Assembly: GCA_964358855.1 (NCBI GenBank)
Contig: CAYHQQ010000008.1
Span: forward strand, 1 to 64,000
Direction of reading: 5' to 3'
Source of the DNA: UBA2396 sp038042175
Lineage (GTDB): Bacteria > Planctomycetota > Phycisphaerae > Phycisphaerales > UBA1924
DNA length: 64,000 bases
The stretch's first letter is position 1, and every line of letters begins with the position of its first letter. Below the pieces are notes generated by a model. That model saw only the letters and a list, made by a program, of their open reading frames with translations, was not told where the DNA came from and made no database searches. Both the position numbers and the translations under genes were made by a program. Below, one piece after another: positions 1 through 6,343 of this stretch.

Positions 1-76
1 TGTCGCGGTAGGGATGCAGGATTTGGACTCTCGGGATCCAGCGTTCGGCGATACGGGCGAACTTTGCCCAGTTCAT
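1..76 (-). CDS. Partial reading frame running off the left edge
   Basis: An open frame of 25 codons starts at an ATG at 76 and continues past the left edge. An in-frame GTG at 106 would extend it by ten residues, and a stop lies at 124. The visible part is basic and aromatic (a W-x-x-F start and an R-W-I-P-R-x-x-I-L-H-P-Y stretch). I have a vague impression of a similar segment in proteins near group II intron reverse transcriptases, but cannot show it from 25 residues. No clear ribosome binding site is visible. Function is not assigned. Confidence 0.3.
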   Translation of the reverse strand, partial: MNWAKFARIAERWIPRVQILHPYRD

Positions 77-407
77 CGTGAGCGGTGAATGGACCGCACT
101 CCTCACGCCTGCGGCTGGGAGTCACGGAGCTTTCATTGGTCGGGGAGCCACTGCCCGAGTTCGCTGACGGGGTGGCGGGAAGGTTGGTGAGTATTTGCGT
201 GGGCTAGCGCTGGGGGTCGGATAACGTCCTGAGATTTGCGCAGATTTGACAAACGGACTCTCCACGGGAAGGTCCTTCCCTCGCTGCTGAGGCGGAGCGG
301 CGCAGCCGCGGAGCCTCTGCACTATGGCGCAAACATCGGGCACCGCGGTCTGAAAGGTCTGGTCGGTCCGTCGCGATCGACGAACCTTTGGCGCAGTCGC
401 AGCCGAA
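77..407. other. Intergenic stretch with no convincing gene
   Basis: Only short, compositionally odd frames occur here, for example a Pro/Arg-rich 73-codon frame on the minus strand at 122-343 with no family resemblance. No clear RNA gene or repeat was seen. Confidence 0.5.
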
Positions 408-638
408 TCAAAGGCGCCCGATCACCTGTCCAGGCTCAGCGCCGCAGGCTCGACACCATTCCGCAAATTCCACCGGATCAATCCGACGATCGCCGATTTC
501 CGAACGGTGCACCATCGTGTTGTGCATCCGGAGCTTGAGGGCCAACTCGCGCTGCGTCAGTCCAGCCTCCATGCGCATGGCTTTGAGCATCCCGCACATC
601 TTCCGATACGTCAATTTGTGCTGGGGCCTTGCTGCCAT
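408..638 (-). CDS. Small XRE-type helix-turn-helix protein
   Basis: A 76-residue protein that is essentially one Cro/CI-type HTH. After a basic N-terminus the segment MLKAMRMEAGLTQRELALKL (residues 16-35) gives helices 1 and 2 with the usual L-T-Q-x-E-L-A signature, followed by a recognition helix around residues 38-50 and a short R-I-D-P-V-E-F helix. It would bind DNA, probably as a dimer. It has no other domain, so it is a stand-alone regulator. It is divergent from the LuxR-type HTH gene at 699, and its start codon lies inside one of two matching palindromes (630-648 and 667-687), which suggests that it represses itself. The ribosome binding site is weak (GCGGAA). Confidence 0.75.
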   Translation of the reverse strand: MAARPQHKLTYRKMCGMLKAMRMEAGLTQRELALKLRMHNTMVHRSEIGDRRIDPVEFAEWCRACGAEPGQVIGRL

Positions 639-687
639 TTCCGCAGCAGGCTAAACTGTCTCGGGTCTGCTGCTAGTTTGGCAGCAG
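630..687. promoter_or_regulatory. Twin palindromic operator candidates
   Basis: Two copies of the same inverted repeat lie between the divergent regulators. Copy 1 is TGCTGC-7 nt-GCAGCA at 630-648, overlapping the start codon of the minus-strand HTH gene (636-638). Copy 2 is CTGCTGC-7 nt-GCAGCAG at 667-687. The centres are 38 bp apart and both have a 7-base spacer. The arrangement fits cooperative binding by a small HTH dimer acting on one or both genes. Confidence 0.5.
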
Positions 688-698
688 ATAGTCGGGAA

Positions 699-1073
699 GT
701 GTTCGTGGGGAAGGAAACTGGTGTTCGCGAGAGGGGGCGTTCGGTGAATCGTTCGAGAGCACCAGCAGAGCGCTCGGGGCCGTCGAGAACAGGCGCCGAG
801 GACTTTGAGTTTCCGCTTGACGCGGCGACTTGGGCAGCCGTCCAGGCCGAGCTTCGCCTTGCCCCGCAGCTCGTCAGAGTGGTCGAGCAGCTTCTCGTCG
901 CGAAGAGGGACAAGCAGATCGCTCTTGAGCTTGGCATTGCCGAGCCGACGGTCCGCACCTATTTGACCAGGATATTCAGCCAACTTGGGGCGACCGACCG
1001 GATGGAGGTCGTGCTCCGGGTTGTCACACTCGCGTGGCGCCTCAGGCAACCGCACCCATGTCCTCGTCAGTGA
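699..1073 (+). CDS. LuxR-type helix-turn-helix protein
   Basis: A 124-residue protein if started at the GTG at 699; the frame is open from 507, but that part overlaps the divergent HTH gene and looks non-coding. The C-terminal half carries a GerE/LuxR-family HTH: helices in L-V-R-V-V-E-Q-L-L-V-A-K-R-D-K-Q-I-A-L-E-L, then G-I-A-E-P-T-V-R-T-Y as the recognition helix and I-F-S-Q-L-G-A-T-D-R as the conserved tail. No receiver or autoinducer domain is present, so this is an orphan LuxR-type DNA-binding protein. It is divergent from the XRE-type gene and shares the palindromic intergenic region with it. Start choice is uncertain because no strong ribosome binding site is visible. Confidence 0.6.
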   Translation: MFVGKETGVRERGRSVNRSRAPAERSGPSRTGAEDFEFPLDAATWAAVQAELRLAPQLVRVVEQLLVAKRDKQIALELGIAEPTVRTYLTRIFSQLGATDRMEVVLRVVTLAWRLRQPHPCPRQ

Positions 1074-1204
1074 TGTCATCACTTTCGATGGCATCGGGTT
1101 CGATGTGGCCGCGACCGAGAATCTGTGACATCTTCCCAGCGTCGGGGCGTGCATTCTCGGCTGTATGTCGGGGCACGCCCCGTGGTTTCTGGAGGGACAC
1201 TGGC

Positions 1205-1990
1205 ATGAGCATTCGCACGATGGGTCTTTCTGCGTCGATTGTCATCGGCTTGGCGGGCACCGCCAACGCCGACTTCAACGGCTTCGGCAACTTCTTGCAG
1301 TTCAGAATCAACCAAGGGGATGGCGGTCCGGCACCCGGTCTTGGACAGAACCCGAGCTGGATTCGCCTCACAAACGCCACGGACGAGCAGGCCCGCTCGA
1401 TCTTCTACAGGACTCCCCAGGATGTGACGCAGTTTACGGCGTCGTTCACCTACCGCGCAGTCGGCCGCACCAACACGGCGACATTCGGGGCCTGCTTCGT
1501 AGTCCAGAACTCGGCCGCACAGGACCATGCCGTGGGAGGGATTGGTTTCGGGTACGGAGGCATCGAACGCAGTGCCGCCGTGTCTCTGGAGATGGGGCGG
1601 CCTTTTGGGTGCTTCACCAACGTCTACACCAACGGGGTCATCACGCCGGGCGCCTCCTCAGTGGCCCCCATCGATTTCCTGTCCGGTCACGACATCGATG
1701 TGACCGTGAGCTACGCCGGATCGATCTTGCAAACCACGTTCCAGGATCGGGTCACCGGCGCGGTCTACCAGGCCATGAATCTCATCGATATCCAGTCCGC
1801 CATCGGCGGCAACACGGGCTACATCGGGATCACCGCCGGCACCAGCGTCTGGACGAACGGCGAGCAGTACTTCTCCGACTTCCGCTACAGCACCGTGCCG
1901 TCGCCGGGAGCGTTGGGGATGCTGGGTATCGCCGGAGCACTTGGAATCGCTCGCTGCCGTCGCCGCGAGAGCGCCGCCGGCTCCTGCTGA
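1205..1990 (+). CDS. Secreted lectin-like protein with PEP-CTERM-like tail
   Basis: A 261-residue exported protein. The ATG at 1205 is preceded by GGAGGGA at a good distance, and it begins a signal peptide (basic start, hydrophobic core through L-A-G-T-A-N-A). The mature part begins D-F-N-G-F-G-N-F and is rich in beta-strand-like segments, resembling L-type (legume) lectin or concanavalin-like domains seen in planctomycete exported proteins. It ends with V-P-S-P-G-A, a hydrophobic helix and an Arg-rich tail (R-C-R-R-R-E), the usual layout of an exosortase-processed PEP-CTERM-like anchor. The ligand is unknown, and the lectin assignment is by general appearance. Confidence 0.7.
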   Translation: MSIRTMGLSASIVIGLAGTANADFNGFGNFLQFRINQGDGGPAPGLGQNPSWIRLTNATDEQARSIFYRTPQDVTQFTASFTYRAVGRTNTATFGACFVVQNSAAQDHAVGGIGFGYGGIERSAAVSLEMGRPFGCFTNVYTNGVITPGASSVAPIDFLSGHDIDVTVSYAGSILQTTFQDRVTGAVYQAMNLIDIQSAIGGNTGYIGITAGTSVWTNGEQYFSDFRYSTVPSPGALGMLGIAGALGIARCRRRESAAGSC

Positions 1991-2164
1991 GACTGTCGCG
2001 GGTCTCATGCGGGCCCATGGTTCGGTCGGGCGACGAATGGGTACGATTCTTGAGATGGAAGGGCTTCCGGAGGGCGACGACCTCTCCGGTGAGCCCTTCT
2101 GTCTTTTGCAGCCGACGGAGCAGGCGTCAATCGGCCGATGCCTCAGTGCGCGGCGGCCAGGTGA

Positions 2165-2389
2165 CTACTGCTGAACGTTTGCCTTGCGGAGCTTGGCGGC
2201 CTGCTTGGCCTCATACTCAGCCATGAAGTCGTAGACGCGCCGGATCGTGTTGCCGAAGCAGGCGCGGCCATTCCGCACGTCGAAGACGAAGCGAGAGTCG
2301 TTGACGGCCCACAGTCCGAACGTCGTCGGAGCGAGACGATGACGCCTGAGAAACTGCTCTATCCTGGGTTGAAAATCTTGGTCGATCAT
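2165..2389 (-). CDS. Small conserved protein, probable DNA-binding
   Basis: A 74-residue protein if started at the ATG at 2389, which has CCGGGG just upstream; an ATG at 2419 in frame would add ten residues. The sequence contains F-L-R-R-H-R-L-A-P-T-T-F-G-L-W-A-V-N-D-S-R-F-V-F-D-V-R-N-G, a pattern I associate with small proteins common in alphaproteobacterial genomes and mobile elements that look like a short HTH. Function is not established. It is divergent from the excisionase-like gene, across an intergenic region with two palindromes that may regulate both. Confidence 0.55.
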   Translation of the reverse strand: MIDQDFQPRIEQFLRRHRLAPTTFGLWAVNDSRFVFDVRNGRACFGNTIRRVYDFMAEYEAKQAAKLRKANVQQ

Positions 2390-2437
2390 GCACCCCGGAA
2401 ATAGATTGTGGCGCACCAATCGTCAACATCAAATTTG

Positions 2438-2523
2438 TTGGACGCGTCCAATTCGTAATCGGCGCTGAGCCGGGCTTCCAAGAGCTCGCGTCGGAACTGC
2501 GAAAAGACATTGGACGCGACCAA
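2438..2523. promoter_or_regulatory. Two matching palindromic operator candidates upstream of the excisionase-like gene
   Basis: TTGGACGCGTCCAA at 2438-2451 is a perfect 14-bp palindrome. TTGGACGCGACCAA at 2510-2523 is the same site with one change. The two lie 72 bp apart in the divergent region between the small gene ending the left side (start 2389) and the gene at 2593. Repeated identical half-sites (TTGGACGCG) point to binding by one dimeric regulator. Confidence 0.55.
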
Positions 2524-2592
2524 CAACAAGTCGGTTGATCGGGTCGCGCAGGCGCGTTATGGGTCGATGGACAATCAGTCATCGAGAGGAAC

Positions 2593-2868
2593 ATGTCGCA
2601 GCCGACGCAGCAACGCCTTCTGCTCACCAAGGAACAGGTGAAGAAGATGCTGGGTATCGGTGACGTGGCATTCTCAGAACTGGGAATCGACTACATCCGA
2701 ATCGGCCGACGCCGCCGCTACGTCATCGAGGATGTCCACCGGGCGCTCAACGAACGAAGGGAAGTAGGAGCATGTCGCTTGCAAAGAGGAAGGATTCGGA
2801 CTTCTGGTGGTACGACTTCAGTGTCCACGGGCATCGGTTTCGAGGAAGCACTGAATCGTCCGACCTGA
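2593..2868 (+). CDS. Excisionase-like helix-turn-helix protein
   Basis: A 91-residue protein whose first 58 residues match the MerR-like/excisionase DNA-binding fold: L-L-T-K-E-Q-V-K-K-M-L-G-I-G forms the HTH, followed by the wing Y-I-R-I-G-R-R-R-R-Y-V-I-E-D-V-H-R-A. Such proteins bend DNA at attachment sites and set the direction of tyrosine-integrase recombination, or act as repressors. The tail (residues 60-91) overlaps the integrase start by 97 bases and looks like out-of-frame integrase sequence. Position directly upstream of the integrase supports the excisionase reading. Confidence 0.7.
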   Translation: MSQPTQQRLLLTKEQVKKMLGIGDVAFSELGIDYIRIGRRRRYVIEDVHRALNERREVGACRLQRGRIRTSGGTTSVSTGIGFEEALNRPT

Positions 2869-3962
2869 ACCAGGCCAAGGCGATCGAAGCAAAGCTCCGC
2901 ACCGATGCGCTGATGAGCGGTCATTTCGGCCAGCAGAAGGAGCGGATCGCGCTCGATGCGCTCCTCGGCCGCTACTGGATCGACTATGCCCGCCATCTGA
3001 AGTCCGGCAAGATCGCGGTCCGGTACCATTGCCGCCACATCCTCGACCATTTCGGCAAGGCGGCAATGCTGCACGAACTCGACGACGCCGGCGTCAGCTC
3101 GCTCAAGGCCAAGCTGCGCGGGCGTGTGAGCGACAGTTCTGTCAACCGCGTGTTGTCCACGCTGCGGAAGCTCATCAATGTCGCCACGGAGGAGTGGGGG
3201 TATGAGGGCCCTTCCCTCAAGATCAAGAAGCACATGCTCACGGAGCCCGAAGCGCGGACGCGATGGCTGACCGTGACCGAAGCCGACCGCTTGATCGACT
3301 GCGCCGCGGAGCACCTCAAGAACCCCATTCGCTTCGCCTTACTCACCGGCGTGCGATTGGCCAACATCCTGAACCTCCGGTGGGAGGACATCCGCCTCGA
3401 CCAGGAGGAGATCGAGTTCCGGATCAAGAGCAACATTCCCGGCGGCAAGCTGCTGGTGCTTCCGATATCGCAGGAGCTGCGGCAGCTTCTTCAGACGTGC
3501 GGTCCCGTCGCTGAGGGATTCGTGTTCCTTCGCCGCTTCAAGTCCGAGGAACGACCGCCCGAGCGGATCAAGAAGTTTCGCCGCTCCTTCAAGACTGCGT
3601 GCGACGGCGCGGGCATCGCGAACTTCCGCTTCCACGACTTGCGTCACACTGCGGCGACCTGGATGATCCAGCGCGGTGTGCCGATCGACCTCGTGCAGGA
3701 CATCCTTGGCCATACCGACATCGCCACCACCAAAAAATACGCTCACCGCGACTTTTCCGAGAAGCGCTTGGCCCTGGAAAAACTCTCAATGGCACGAATA
3801 CGGCACGTTTCAGGAGTCAGGAGTCTGCCGGCGCCGCCTAAGTTATTGAATTATCTGGTCGGAGCGAGAGGATTTGAACCTCCGACCCCCAGTCCCCCAG
3901 GCAAGCCCACCTTCCAAGAATTGATTGAGTATTCAGGACCTTGCGCTGAATACCTCGAGTGA
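2772..3962 (+). CDS. int: Tyrosine recombinase (integrase) with att-encoded tail
   Basis: A 396-residue phage-type integrase. The N-terminal arm and SAM-like core-binding domain (about 1-155) precede the catalytic domain. Catalytic residues are visible: Arg195 in T-G-V-R-L-A-N-I-L, His288/Arg291 in H-D-L-R-H-T, His314 in L-G-H-T-D and the nucleophile Tyr323 in T-K-K-Y-A-H. The enzyme would recombine attP with a tRNA-Pro gene. The C-terminal 40 residues, including G-A-R-G-F-E-P-P-T-P, are the translation of the tRNA-Pro 3' half on the opposite strand, a known signature of integrases that end inside their attachment core. The stop overlaps the GTG start of the replication gene (GTGA). Confidence 0.95.
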   Translation: MSLAKRKDSDFWWYDFSVHGHRFRGSTESSDLNQAKAIEAKLRTDALMSGHFGQQKERIALDALLGRYWIDYARHLKSGKIAVRYHCRHILDHFGKAAMLHELDDAGVSSLKAKLRGRVSDSSVNRVLSTLRKLINVATEEWGYEGPSLKIKKHMLTEPEARTRWLTVTEADRLIDCAAEHLKNPIRFALLTGVRLANILNLRWEDIRLDQEEIEFRIKSNIPGGKLLVLPISQELRQLLQTCGPVAEGFVFLRRFKSEERPPERIKKFRRSFKTACDGAGIANFRFHDLRHTAATWMIQRGVPIDLVQDILGHTDIATTKKYAHRDFSEKRLALEKLSMARIRHVSGVRSLPAPPKLLNYLVGARGFEPPTPSPPGKPTFQELIEYSGPCAEYLE

Positions 3963-4025
3963 ACGTACAGCAAAAAACGGCTGAATGTCAAGGGGTCATT
4001 TTCGGCAGTGGCACGAATACGTCAC
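3790..4025. repeat. attP-like site: arm-type direct repeats around the tRNA core
   Basis: TGGCACGAATACGGCAC at 3790-3806 and TGGCACGAATACGTCAC at 4009-4025 are direct repeats matching at 16 of 17 bases. They flank the tRNA-Pro core (3856-3900) at 50 and 109 bp. This is the layout of arm-type integrase binding sites on the P and P' sides of an attP. Having arms on both sides suggests that this is an intact, unrecombined attP. Confidence 0.55.
3856..3900 (-). other. tRNA-Pro(GGG) 3' half, attachment core
   Basis: Read on the minus strand this is the 3' half of a tRNA from the anticodon loop onward: loop CTGGGGG (anticodon GGG), 3' anticodon stem ACTGG, variable GGGTC, T arm GGAGG-TTCAAAT-CCTCT, acceptor strand CGCTCCG, discriminator A and encoded CCA. 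The bases upstream of the loop (GGCTTGC) cannot pair with ACTGG, so homology stops exactly at the anticodon loop and the 5' half is absent. This is the classic crossover position for tRNA-targeting tyrosine integrases. Confidence 0.85.
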
Positions 4026-4969
4026 AGTGGTGGGGGCCTGTTCTTGATCAGGGAGCAAAGCGACTGTCGCGCTGTTCGAAATTGAAAAACCGTCTCCTTG
4101 AGGCGAACGGTGCCATCCACGCCGATCCGCCGGAGCAGCTGCAATTCCTGCACTCGGTGATGTGCCAGGTTGGTCTACCCCGAAAGAAGACAACTGCGAG
4201 AGCATTCGCGCGTCGCAGCGGTCGGGTGAGCATCCTTCTGGAAGCCGGCAAGCTCTTTGACGGTACGGACTTCGTGGACCGCCCGCTCCCCTACGGTGCC
4301 ATTCCCCGACTCATCCTGGTGCATGCGTCCACGGAGGCTATCCGCACGCGCCAACGCACAATCGACGTCGGCGACAGCATGCGACAATTCTTGAACACGC
4401 TCGGCATGCAAACGAACGGGGGCGTGCGGGGAGGCTACACGGCCCTCCGGCAACAAATGGAGTCCCTGGCGGCCTGCCGCCTCACCCTTGGCACCTACGC
4501 CGCGGGACGCGCCGTGACGGTGGATGCCAAGCCCATCAAGCGGTTCGAGGCCTGGCTCGATCGCGACGCAAACCAGCGGACGCTGTGGCCTGGCGCGCTG
4601 GAACTCTCGGAAGAGTTTTTCAACGCGCTCTCTGAGCACGCGGTGCCCTTGGACCCTCGTGCCCTGGCGACCCTCAAGCACTCCTCGCTCGCCCTGGACG
4701 TCTATGCCTGGCTGGCGCAGCGACTCTGCCGAATCAAGCCTTCCGGCGGCACGCGGCTGAGCTGGCAGGCTCTCCAGGAGCAATTCGGCCAGGAGTACGC
4801 GACCGCGAAGAACTTCAAGCGCGAGTTCCGCCATGCTCTGGGCCAAGCATGGTCGGTCTACCCAGACGCACGGCTCCAGCTGGCGAACGGCGGTCTCGTC
4901 TTGTACCCCTCTCCACCGCCCGTGAGGAGGACGATCATCAGCGTGGGTCGCCCGGGAGGTGTCCTGTGA
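3959..4969 (+). CDS. repA: Plasmid replication initiator, RepA type
   Basis: A 336-residue protein resembling the plasmid-encoded RepA family (RepA_C, pRiA4b-like). Recognisable stretches are L-P-Y-G-A-I-P-R-L-I-L-V, the R-T-R-Q-R-T-I-D-V-G-D-S-M region followed by F-L-N-T-L-G-M, and, near residues 230-310, the L-K-H-S-S-L-A-L-D-V-Y-A-W-L-A-Q-R-L and F-K-R-E-F-R-H-A-L segments, which form winged-helix DNA-binding modules. It would bind the iterons just downstream (4998-5071) and open the origin. The GTG start overlaps the integrase stop by four bases, so the two are probably translationally coupled across the attachment site. The first ~55 residues are not clearly family-like and an internal start is possible. 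Confidence 0.8.
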   Translation: MNVQQKTAECQGVIFGSGTNTSQWWGPVLDQGAKRLSRCSKLKNRLLEANGAIHADPPEQLQFLHSVMCQVGLPRKKTTARAFARRSGRVSILLEAGKLFDGTDFVDRPLPYGAIPRLILVHASTEAIRTRQRTIDVGDSMRQFLNTLGMQTNGGVRGGYTALRQQMESLAACRLTLGTYAAGRAVTVDAKPIKRFEAWLDRDANQRTLWPGALELSEEFFNALSEHAVPLDPRALATLKHSSLALDVYAWLAQRLCRIKPSGGTRLSWQALQEQFGQEYATAKNFKREFRHALGQAWSVYPDARLQLANGGLVLYPSPPPVRRTIISVGRPGGVL

Positions 4970-4990
4970 ACAATCCCGGTATTGCCCGAG

Positions 4991-5071
4991 TTATCCACGC
5001 TGAATCGCCACCCCCGGGTACGCTGAATCGCCACCCCCTACCCCCGCTTCGGTGCGCTGAATCGCCACCCC
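4991..5071. other. Iteron replication origin (oriV)
   Basis: Three identical direct repeats CGCTGAATCGCCACCCC lie at 4998-5014, 5021-5037 and 5055-5071, spaced 23 and 34 bp. The first overlaps TTATCCACG at 4991-4999, an 8/9 match to a DnaA box. An A+T-rich patch (about 5072-5095) follows. Position just downstream of repA fits a plasmid origin controlled by RepA and DnaA. Confidence 0.8.
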
Positions 5072-5244
5072 ATACCTATAGAGATCCTATATGCTTCCGG
5101 TTGTAGTGAGTCGCACGATGTGGATTTCAGCCCGCCACCTGCTGCGCAACTCAGCGTTCTCTGTGCCCACAAACGACTTGACAACGGCCCAAGAACGGTG
5201 CAGACTGGTCGGAGACTGGTTCATTCACAGGGTTGCGAGGGGAT

Positions 5245-5508
5245 ATGCGTGGAGCGGGGGAAGTCGGCGGATCAATCGGGTCGTACGAAGCAAAGACGCA
5301 TCTGAGCGCGCTGCTGGAACGGGTTCAAGCCGGCGAAGAAATCACAATCACGAAGCACGGCTCGCCGATTGCGCGACTGTCCCCGATCAAAGTCAAGGCT
5401 TCACCCAACGATCGGCGCCTGGCGATCGAACACTGGTTGACGACCTCCCGCGGGCTGTCGCTGGGCGGCCTCAATGTTCGCGATCTAATCGACGATGGCC
5501 GCAGGTGA
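5245..5508 (+). CDS. Phd/YefM-type antitoxin
   Basis: An 87-residue protein starting at the ATG at 5245. The motif G-S-Y-E-A-K-T-H-L-S-A-L-L-E-R-V and T-I-T-K-H-G-S-P-I-A-R-L is the Phd/YefM DNA-binding fold, which dimerises on its own promoter. The C-terminal part (residues 55-87) would be the toxin-neutralising arm. It overlaps the VapC gene by four bases (GTGA), so the two are made together. It probably serves plasmid maintenance, next to the replication origin. Confidence 0.9.
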   Translation: MRGAGEVGGSIGSYEAKTHLSALLERVQAGEEITITKHGSPIARLSPIKVKASPNDRRLAIEHWLTTSRGLSLGGLNVRDLIDDGRR

Positions 5509-5924
5509 AGTCGTCGTTCGTGGTCGATGCGTCCGTGGCCATGGCTTGGTGCTTCCAGGACGAAGCGACCGATGCGACCCGTGCACTGCTTCTGCGCATG
5601 AGTCGCGAAGCGGCGGTGGTTCCATCCCTCTGGTTTCTGGAGGTGGCAAACGTCCTGGCGACCGCCGAGCGAAGGGGTCGGATCAATCCGAGCCAGTCCG
5701 CGGAATTCATCCGGCTCGTCGGCCGGCTTGACCTGGAAATCGATGAGCACGCGGAACATCGATCTTTGACCCATGTACTTGACTTGGCGCGTGCGCACAA
5801 ATTGTCGGCCTACGACGCCGCATATCTCGACTTGGCGCAGCGTTGGGTGCTGCCACTGGCTTCGTGCGATCGGGCGCTGCGTCTCGCAGCCACCACTCTT
5901 GGTATCGCACTAATCGAGCTGTGA
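5505..5924 (+). CDS. vapC: VapC-like PIN-domain toxin
   Basis: A 139-residue PIN-domain ribonuclease. The GTG at 5505 gives the start V-K-S-S-F-V-V-D-A-S, with the first acidic metal ligand Asp8; further ligands are the Glu in L-E-V-A-N-V-L and the Asp residues in S-A-Y-D-A-A-Y-L-D-L. The toxin would cleave RNA (often tRNA or rRNA) when free of the Phd-type antitoxin encoded directly upstream. Family length is normal and all expected acidic residues are present, so it looks intact. Confidence 0.9.
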   Translation: MKSSFVVDASVAMAWCFQDEATDATRALLLRMSREAAVVPSLWFLEVANVLATAERRGRINPSQSAEFIRLVGRLDLEIDEHAEHRSLTHVLDLARAHKLSAYDAAYLDLAQRWVLPLASCDRALRLAATTLGIALIEL

Positions 5925-5971
5925 TGCCGCAGGATTTGCGACACTCGCCATTCTGGGCTACCATTTCGACT

Positions 5972-6217
5972 ATGGCAAAACTCGCAAAATACACGCTTGA
6001 GAGGAACGAAAAGACGGAACGCTGGGATCTTGTGAACGATGCGAACGATCGAACCGTGAAATCCTTCAACCTCAAGGCCGACGCGACAGCCGGGGGAGCA
6101 CTGGAAAAGGCCCTGGGCAAGGAAGGCGGGTCGGTCAAGATCCAGAAAGAGAACGGTCGGATCCAGGAGGAGCGGACATATCCACGCTCCGCCGATCCGA
6201 AGAAGACGCCGGGGTGA
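5972..6217 (+). CDS. DUF2188-like small protein
   Basis: An 81-residue protein starting at the ATG at 5972. The sequence W-D-L-V-N-D-A-N-D-R-T-V-K-S-F and the later G-S-V-K-I-Q-K-E-N-G-R-I-Q-E-E-R-T-Y-P match the general pattern of DUF2188 proteins, short beta-rich proteins of unknown role in which a query-like strand pair is followed by an E-R-T-Y-P ending. It follows the toxin gene by 47 bp but no functional link is evident. Confidence 0.7.
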   Translation: MAKLAKYTLERNEKTERWDLVNDANDRTVKSFNLKADATAGGALEKALGKEGGSVKIQKENGRIQEERTYPRSADPKKTPG

Positions 6218-6343
6218 CCCGATGCGATCGTGCGGGCAGTTCGATAGGCCCTGCCGTCGGGCGGTAGTCTCGTCGGACGGTGCGCAACTTGACAGACGCT
6301 ATCAACTCCCTACCCTCTACGACAAACGCTGAAGGGAGCGAAG

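Noticed and set aside
1165..2226. 353-codon plus-strand frame overlapping the lectin-like gene
   Set aside because: Arg/His-rich and out of frame with a well-supported secreted protein.
3856..3900. Considered as a functional tRNA gene
   Set aside because: Only the 3' half is present; bases upstream of the anticodon loop cannot form the anticodon stem, D arm or acceptor stem.
4991..5071. Short direct repeats considered as a CRISPR array
   Set aside because: Repeats are 17 bp with spacers of only 6 and 17 bp, no cas genes are present, and position after repA fits iterons. No CRISPR array was seen elsewhere.
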